From Thunnus maccoyii (Eukaryota > Chordata > Actinopteri > Scombriformes > Scombridae), in contig NC_056543.1 of the NCBI RefSeq assembly GCF_910596095.1, forward strand, positions 17,594,042 to 17,658,041: DNA of 64,000 bases, in the 5' to 3' direction. The first letter of the stretch is position 1. Each line of letters starts with the position of its first letter. Both the position numbers and the translations under genes were made by a program. The notes below the pieces were generated by a model. It was given only the letters and a program-made list of their open reading frames with translations, ran no database searches and was not told where the DNA came from. Positions 59,001 to 64,000 of this stretch are shown piece after piece.

Positions 59001-62000
59001 ACTAAATTGTAGAAGACGAAGCATGCAAACATTTACATAAACAAATTTTGAATGTTCTGAAATATAATAAGGGGAAAAGACAGAAGCCTCTAAAATTGAT
59101 GCGATTATGATTATGATGCGAGTATTTGCAAAGACTTGTAATTTTCATTTTGATAATATTTTTTGATCAATATACACCCAGTTGGCCATTTATTTGATAA
59201 ACCTAGCAACAACTAATGTAGTCTAATACAACAGACCTGCAGTAAATCCTACCTTTGTGAAGGTTATAATGACCTGTTTTTGTTTAAACTGTTTCAGAGA
59301 GGTATTGATTCAACTCTATTGTGATTTTGGAGGCGTACGTGGCGCTGTTTGTATTGCCTTATAATGACAGGTGTTTCACACCATTTACATTAAATGAGGC
59401 TGTGTTTCAGTTTTACAGTTTCAAAGGCTTTCATTCTCATTAGCTCATCAACACAGTGGCACAAACTTGTATATTAAATTTGACACATTGAGGAGTGAAA
59501 ATCTTTGAGTGACAGCGTGATGAGCAAAGAGTTCCAGTTATTATGTTATTATATTTATCAAAAGGAGCAACAACTACATGATAGGACTGGATTAATGACA
59601 TTTTCAGTGGTTAAGTAATGATAGAAATGTCAGTTTGAAATGAAAGGCATCTTGTTTTTTAATTAAACTGCAATAGTCATAGAGGGAGGAGAGCAGCATG
59701 CCTGAGACAGATGGGTGACCTCTGTCTGTAGCGGATAAGACTGTCGGAGATGAGAAGCACATAAGGGAGAGAAGTGGAGGAGAGCTAGTCTGAGCCGTCT
59801 CTACCACACGGTGCTGGGGGTCAAAGATAGCGCAGTGTTAGCTAGTCCTGCTCTCCTAGCCCTCCACCTGGCCCATCTGCTACATTCTTACAGGAAGATT
59901 AGCACGGATCTCCCCTCCTGCGCCGGCATGGCACTAATGGAGCGAGGGCCTCTGATAAGAGACGGGAGGGCCACGTTGAGTGTGTTTGGATCGTAGCAAA
60001 GTACAAAGCGACTTATGTGAACCCTGCCCCCACACAAGGACAGAGCAACAACACACACACACACACACACATATATGTAGACCCATACTACTGAACAGCT
60101 CATAAATCTGTGTAGCTCTCAGGGAGAGGCAAAATGGTGGGGGAGGGTGAGTGGTGAAACCCTCTCCATCAGCACCTCCCACTACCTCACTGTGTAATGT
60201 TACACTGGAGGCTGAGGTGTTGGCTAATTGCCCTTCATTCACTCCTTCAATACATAGTCTTGTCTCCTTCCCGTAAATGTTTTAATCCTTTGAGATCTCT
60301 GGAATCATCTTACTATCAGTGAAAAAATGCGACTTGATCATCCTGGAATGTTTTAACTCAAGGTCTGAATAATTTAATAATAATTAAAATTGCCTGCATG
60401 ATATAAGCAGAGGTTCAGCTCTGTCTGAAAGGATGCTTGTCCCAGACTCACCACAGCCCTGTTCATCGCTTTTGTCTCTGCAGTCGTTGTGGCCGTTGCA
60501 TACAGACCACAGGGGCACACATCGGTAGTTGGTCCTGCAGCTAAACTCTGTGTGATTGTCACATCGATATGCTGGTCCCACTTTGGAGAAAAAAACACAG
60601 GTGTCAAGTAAAGAAGACTTTTTTTATACATCAAAACCTATGGTTTAGCTTGATACAATGTGTATCCTGATTTGGATGTAAAGTGCGTCAAAACTTTACT
60701 GCTTGTACAATAAAAGAAAGAGCCTTGGGTAGCGTAATAACAGAGAAAGACACAGACCCCAATGTGTTTTACTTACTGCACTCTTCTAATGGTTCATCTG
60801 AGTTATCACCACAGTCATCATCAACATCACATTTCCAGCTCTGGGGGATGCAACGTCCATTGCGGCATTTGAACTGTCCGGGACGACAGGTCCTGGTGGA
60901 GCAGTGGGCAGGGTCCTCGTCAGACTGATCACCACAGTCGTCCTCACCATCGCACTGCCATGACTCAGGGATACACTGCTTATTTGCACACTGCCACTGG
61001 TGGGTTTCACACTGGTGTGTAGCTGGAGGGAAGACAAGTCGCTCAGTTGACAGAGATACATTTTTACAAACGTGAGGTCATAAGAAACCCAGACAAGTTA
61101 GAAATTACACAAATAAATGGAAATAAACGTATGTCAGTTTTAATTATAGTTATCAAAATGAGAAAGCTAAGAGAACACAACCGACCACACAACACAGGGT
61201 CTTCATCTGAGCCGTCATGGCAGTCCCGGTTGCTGTTGCACAGGAAGTGCGGACTGGTGCAGTTTCCATCGTTGCACTGAAACTGGCCGAGCCTGCAGTG
61301 GCGCGTAGGGCAGGTGGAGGGCTCATCTGAGCCGTCTCTGCAGTCCCTCTGACCGTCACATTTCCACCAGATGGGAATACAACTGTTCAAGCAGAGGCAG
61401 AACCAAAATGTTCATAGATTTTTCCCGAGATGTGGAAAAAAACATTTATGTGTTGACTAATGCAGTGCAGAGCATTTTAAAAGAATAACTCCTTAACTCC
61501 CTTTAACTATTCAAAACTCATTACTCATCCCACATGACTATGACATGGCTGTGAAAATATAAGTGAGCTTAAAAGTTAAATGTAGCATGTGTAGCATTTG
61601 ACATAAGTAAATTATTTCTACATTCATTTTTCATTTTTAAACATAAATATGATTACATAAATATATGTAAACCTCTGAAAAGAAGATTTGCAGCCTTGGT
61701 TGCCCTCATCACTGCACTTTGTTTATGAACAATCTGGTGGATTATATTATCACAAACAGCAGGGTGCGCTGTTTTTCCAATACACAGAGTGATGAGACTA
61801 TTTCAGTGTCTTGAAATAACAGATGATGGACAGATGCCAGAAAATTAAGTAGTGTTCTCATTTGTTTATGGTTCTTCCATTAATGTATCACAGTTTGACA
61901 TCATATAGATGTTTAAAATGCTACACATCACACAATAAGACCACAAGAAGAAATTGTGACAAACCGTTCATTGTTAGCACATCTGTACTGGGTGCTGGTG

Positions 62001-64000
62001 CACATGGGAAGGCATCTCGTCACACCTCCTATTTGGACCGTCAGGAAATGGTCGGGGCACTCACAGATGTGTCCCCGCCCCCCATGACTGATCAGGCATA
62101 GGTGAGAGCAGCCTCCATTGTTCACCGCACAGGGATTGTTTACTGTCAGAGGAAGAGCCACAGAGGGTCAAACGATCTCAATTTACCACAGCTGAAAGGC
62201 CAGGTATTGTTCAGCTGGTAGTCAATACCTGTACTTAAATCAATGTAAGAAGCTGCACATGTTAAGATAAGTAACAATTATCTCAAAATAAGTAACAGTG
62301 TTATTATAGAGGTTACAAAAAGCTCTTGAACACAAGATTCTGAGGTTTTAACTCACCAATAGGCTGCCTGTAAGGATGGCATACATGAATGTCAAACGGT
62401 CTGTGTGTGGTATTAACCAGGACCTGACGACCAGAGCCGTCATATTTGTTGCCTTTTTCCACTGTGCGTGTGTTCCAGTCAGTCCAGTATACAGTCTCCT
62501 CAAACACAGTCAGGGCAAATGGGTGAGGCAAAGTTCCATCATACACTGCATGTCTGTGTTGACCATCCAGGTCTGAGTACCTGAGAAGAGAATTAAAAGT
62601 TAAAGAATTACAAATCTCACAGCCTTTGTTGTAAGATAAAAGAGTGCAACCACTTCTTGACTAATGTACTTACTCAATGTAGTTCAGATGTGCATCGGAC
62701 CAGTAGAGCTTGTCATTACTGTAGTCAATCGTGATCCCATTAGGCCATTCTATCTTGGTGGTGATGATAGCTGCTTTGTTGGATCCATCCATTCCAATGC
62801 GGCCTATAAAGGCTTTGTCTCCCCAGTCTGTCCAGTATACAAATCTAACAAGAGATGCAAGAAAATTACTTTATATCACATGGTATCTGTATATGTGAAG
62901 AAAAAGAATCTAAACTTCTGTTCTGAACAGAAACCTATCAATAATTCAACTCATTATGGGGTAAGAGTGGCTGATACAGTAATTTTTAGATGCTAAGATC
63001 CGTATTTGACTTTCATTTTAAATTTTTTACTACTGCGACTACATTTTGACAAATGTCCCTCAAATGTGGTTATTTCAGAGTTGTAATAAAGGAATATCTG
63101 AGACAGGATATTTTTCAGCTGAATAGTTACCTTAACTAGTAATTAAATAGTAATTTTACTTCACAGGTCAATAATTACTTATTAATTTCCTGGAAAGAAC
63201 TCTATAACTTGGTCCTAGTTATAGGTACCATTCAGTTGATACATGTTCAGTTAATTAATTACTATCACTTGTTAGCGTAACCTTTCAGTCAGTGCGCAGC
63301 AGGTCAGATGAATTTGCAAAAATGTGAAATCTGTCTGCAGGCAAGGATGCAATTCAACAGTTTCCAACAATAAATTAATGATGAATTATTTACTTGGCTT
63401 TAAATTGAACTTATAAACTTAACTAAATCCTGACTAAAAGCATTCTCAGCACCAAATTACATAGTTTTTTTCAGTAGTAGTAGTATTAGTTTTTAAGTTT
63501 CTAGGAAATTAATTATTAATTATTATTAATCTAGGAAATTATTAACTCACGTTACCAATATAAATATAAATATAATAACACTGAATTAAGTGAAAGTAAG
63601 TTTAAATATACATAATAATGCAGCCTATATAATCATATTTAATTGGAATGAATTACACTGTAATCTCTTTTAGAATATCTGCATATCTGAACATATACTA
63701 CAGTGATACCGATATATTGTGATAAGCCTATATTGGTGATAATAGCAGCCAATCCAATAACATTAGCCATGCCAATATATCAATCAGGCTTTACTGTGAG
63801 ATTTCTCCTCCTTGCCTCCTACCCACCCATATTTAGGATGCAACACAATGGCTCTGGGGTTTTCAAAGCAGTAGGTGTTATTGGCATCGACGCAGTGTTC
63901 AGCCAGTTTCTTCACAAAGCGACCGTCCAGTTCAGACACTTTAAGGCAATCCAAGAAGCTGTCCACCCAGTAGAGTTTCCTCGCTACCCAGTCAACTGCA
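50019..64000 (-). CDS. lrp2: LRP2 / megalin, C-terminal part (gene continues beyond the window)
   Basis: Giant endocytic receptor of absorptive epithelia. The last 29 exons are here (about 1,385 residues). In protein order: beta-propeller YWTD exons (64000-63827, 62844-62674, 62580-62357); EGF plus start of LDLR-A (62142-61965); LDLR-A exons 61382-61186, 61022-60777, 60580-60452, 58620-58501, 57731-57615, 57148-57032, 56842-56705, 56493-56371, 56218-56090, making eleven modules as in human cluster IV; EGF 55761-55630 and 55519-55388; second propeller 55270-55129, 55021-54856, 54766-54638, 54529-54306, 54157-53978; EGF-like 53408-53289, 53101-53011, 52841-52774; transmembrane 52257-52140; tail 52038-51918, 51669-51559, 50577-50461, 50382-50311, 50189-50019. 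The tail has SLSSLVKSG, three FxNPxY motifs (FENPLY, FANPAY, FENPSY), a [10 protein letters not shown]3 ligand and the end [18 protein letters not shown], which matches human LRP2. Lrp2a or lrp2b not decided. Confidence 0.94.
56500..56559. repeat. (AAAAG)n microsatellite at an lrp2 splice acceptor
   Basis: About eleven AGAAA units on the plus strand, starting seven bases from the lrp2 exon that begins at 56493. On the lrp2 sense strand it reads (TTTTC)n then TTCCACAG, so the repeat itself is the polypyrimidine tract. Confidence 0.92.
60051..60071. repeat. (AC)n microsatellite in lrp2 intron
   Basis: About ten AC units followed by ATATAT, within the 1.9 kb intron between exons 60580-60452 and 58620-58501. 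Confidence 0.85.

Overview
This is vertebrate nuclear DNA, almost certainly from a teleost fish. All genes are split by GT-AG introns, and the reconstructed proteins are vertebrate-specific families. Introns and intergenic gaps carry interspersed repeats of types common in ray-finned fish. The species cannot be named from the sequence.

Gene order and orientation are nostrin(+), spc25(-), g6pc2(+), abcb11(-), two dhrs9-type retinol/steroid dehydrogenases(+,+), lrp2(-, 5' part outside the window). This is the order and orientation of NOSTRIN-SPC25-G6PC2-ABCB11-DHRS9-LRP2 on human chromosome 2q, so the window is an ancient conserved block. Strands alternate, giving three tail-to-tail pairs: nostrin/spc25, g6pc2/abcb11 and the second dehydrogenase/lrp2.

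Region by region: 0.7-7.3 kb holds nostrin (F-BAR plus SH3 adaptor of endocytosis). 7.3-12.2 kb holds spc25 (Ndc80 kinetochore complex). 14.0-15.8 kb holds g6pc2 (islet-type glucose-6-phosphatase). 17.9-25.9 kb holds abcb11 (canalicular bile salt export pump). 26.0-36.1 kb is a transposon-rich gap with a broken LINE of about 4.6 kb, an RNase H-bearing LINE remnant that appears split by a younger insertion, and several short foldback elements. 37.7-48.9 kb holds two tandem short-chain dehydrogenases with matching internal exon lengths. 50.0-64.0 kb holds the last 29 exons of lrp2/megalin: part of one beta-propeller, EGF modules, eleven LDLR-A modules, a second propeller, the membrane segment and the cytoplasmic tail.

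The genes do not form a pathway; they are linked by ancestral synteny. I found no tRNA, rRNA, CRISPR or prokaryotic-type system, and no gene cluster that looks like an undescribed system. The points most worth a second look are the tandem dehydrogenase duplication with an unresolved start, a pentanucleotide repeat that forms the splice-acceptor pyrimidine tract of an lrp2 exon, convergent nostrin/spc25 polyadenylation signals about 20 bases apart, a third FxNPxY motif in the megalin tail, and the nested retroelements. Exon boundaries were placed by eye from splice consensus, reading phase and remembered vertebrate homologues.
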